Below, one piece after another: positions 43,910 to 44,345 of a DNA stretch of 44,345 bases. The stretch covers positions 1 to 44,345 of the forward strand of contig DUZJ01000024.1 in the NCBI GenBank assembly GCA_013349615.1, given 5' to 3'. The translations under genes and the position numbers were made by a program. How positions within the stretch are numbered: position 1 is the first letter of the stretch; the number at the start of each line of letters is the position of its first letter. This stretch comes from Planctomycetota bacterium (GTDB lineage: Bacteria; Planctomycetota; Phycisphaerae; Sedimentisphaerales; Anaerobacaceae). Under the pieces are notes generated by a model. That model saw only the letters and a program-made list of their open reading frames with translations, made no database searches and had not been told where the DNA came from.

Positions 43910-44345
43910 ATGGCAAAATCAAATTCTAAAAAATCTTTGGTGATTGTCGAATCGTCTGCCAAGGCCAAGACGATAAACAAATATCTCGGCCCAGACTTTG
44001 AAGTAAAGGCTTCGATAGGCCACGTCCGCGATTTGCCTTCGAAGGGCCTCAACGTTGATATAGAAAACAATTTCGAGCCGACCTATGAGGTAACGCCCAA
44101 CAGAAAACGCATCGTAACAAGCTTAAAGGCAGCGGCAAAAAAATGTGATAAACTCTTCCTCGCCACAGACCTCGACCGTGAAGGCGAAGCAATTGCCTGG
44201 CACCTGGCGGAAGTTCTCGATGTGCCGCAGGAAAAAACATACCGCGTGATTTTCAACGCCATAACCAAAGCCGCTGTAACAAAGGCATTCGCCGAGCCGG
44301 GCAGAATCGACATGGATAAAGTTATGGCACAGCAGGCCCGACGAA
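43910..44345 (+). CDS. topA: DNA topoisomerase I, N-terminal part (3' end outside window)
   Basis: ATG 43910 opens a frame that runs out of the window. It reads KKSLVIVESSAKAKTINKYL, GHVRDLPSKGLNVD, FLATDLDREGEAIAWHL and VIFNAITKAAV. These are the Toprim domain (E in VESSAKAKT; DxDRE as TDLDREGE) and the following segment of type IA topoisomerase I, which relaxes negative supercoils. The catalytic Tyr lies beyond the window. The 5' leader contains GTCCCTG (43869-43875) and CAGGGAC (43888-43894), a hairpin. Confidence 0.94.
   Translation, partial: MAKSNSKKSLVIVESSAKAKTINKYLGPDFEVKASIGHVRDLPSKGLNVDIENNFEPTYEVTPNRKRIVTSLKAAAKKCDKLFLATDLDREGEAIAWHLAEVLDVPQEKTYRVIFNAITKAAVTKAFAEPGRIDMDKVMAQQARR

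Overview
The window looks like a chromosomal stretch of a Planctomycetota bacterium, most likely Phycisphaerae/Sedimentisphaerales-like. This is inferred from gene content, not from a marker-gene tree. The clues are a planctomycete-style pseudopilin, a Tat-exported Gfo/Idh oxidoreductase, several large secreted right-handed beta-helix proteins with poly-proline or dockerin-like tails, a HAF-repeat protein, Gram-negative envelope genes (BamD-like, LptE) and FtsH. No rRNA, tRNA, CRISPR array or complete insertion sequence was seen.

Layout: 1-3894 is a same-strand iron/redox group: the end of feoB, a CDF-like protein that lacks expected metal ligands, an FMN-binding polyferredoxin and a double-PDZ membrane protein. 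3895-5319 is a decayed patch on the minus strand holding an N-truncated Avd of a diversity-generating retroelement (DGR), the first codons of its reverse transcriptase, and the C-terminal fragment of a dockerin-type secreted protein. 5320-16812 is accessory and exported: a pseudopilin, a HEAT-repeat protein, Gfo/Idh, a beta-helix protein, two tandem Tat-exported paralogues and a protein with an active-looking plus a degenerate zinc-peptidase domain.

17019-24108 is a plus-strand housekeeping block: a BamD-like TPR protein, LptE, FtsH, a DsbD-like thiol-disulfide transporter, endonuclease III and a LOG-family protein. 24395-31327 holds a minus-strand beta-helix protein, a gene-free region with two parS-like palindromes, ParB without an adjacent ParA, and an ankyrin protein. 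31328-34360 is a HAF/beta-helix giant. 34453-41712 is a tight plus-strand run: SDR, Dtd, ArgB, a small membrane protein, ArgD, ArgF (frameshifted), a beta-class DNA methyltransferase, a probable EVE/PUA-plus-NucS-like nuclease, and RdgB. A minus-strand dockerin protein follows, and the window ends inside topA.

The points most worth following up are the DGR remnant, the methyltransferase-nuclease pair inserted behind argF, the iron/redox cluster with its ligand-poor CDF protein, the peptidase/pseudopeptidase tandem, the parS-parB locus, and several small palindromic elements, one of which is translated in frame inside nth. All homology calls rest on motif recognition by eye; no database search was run.
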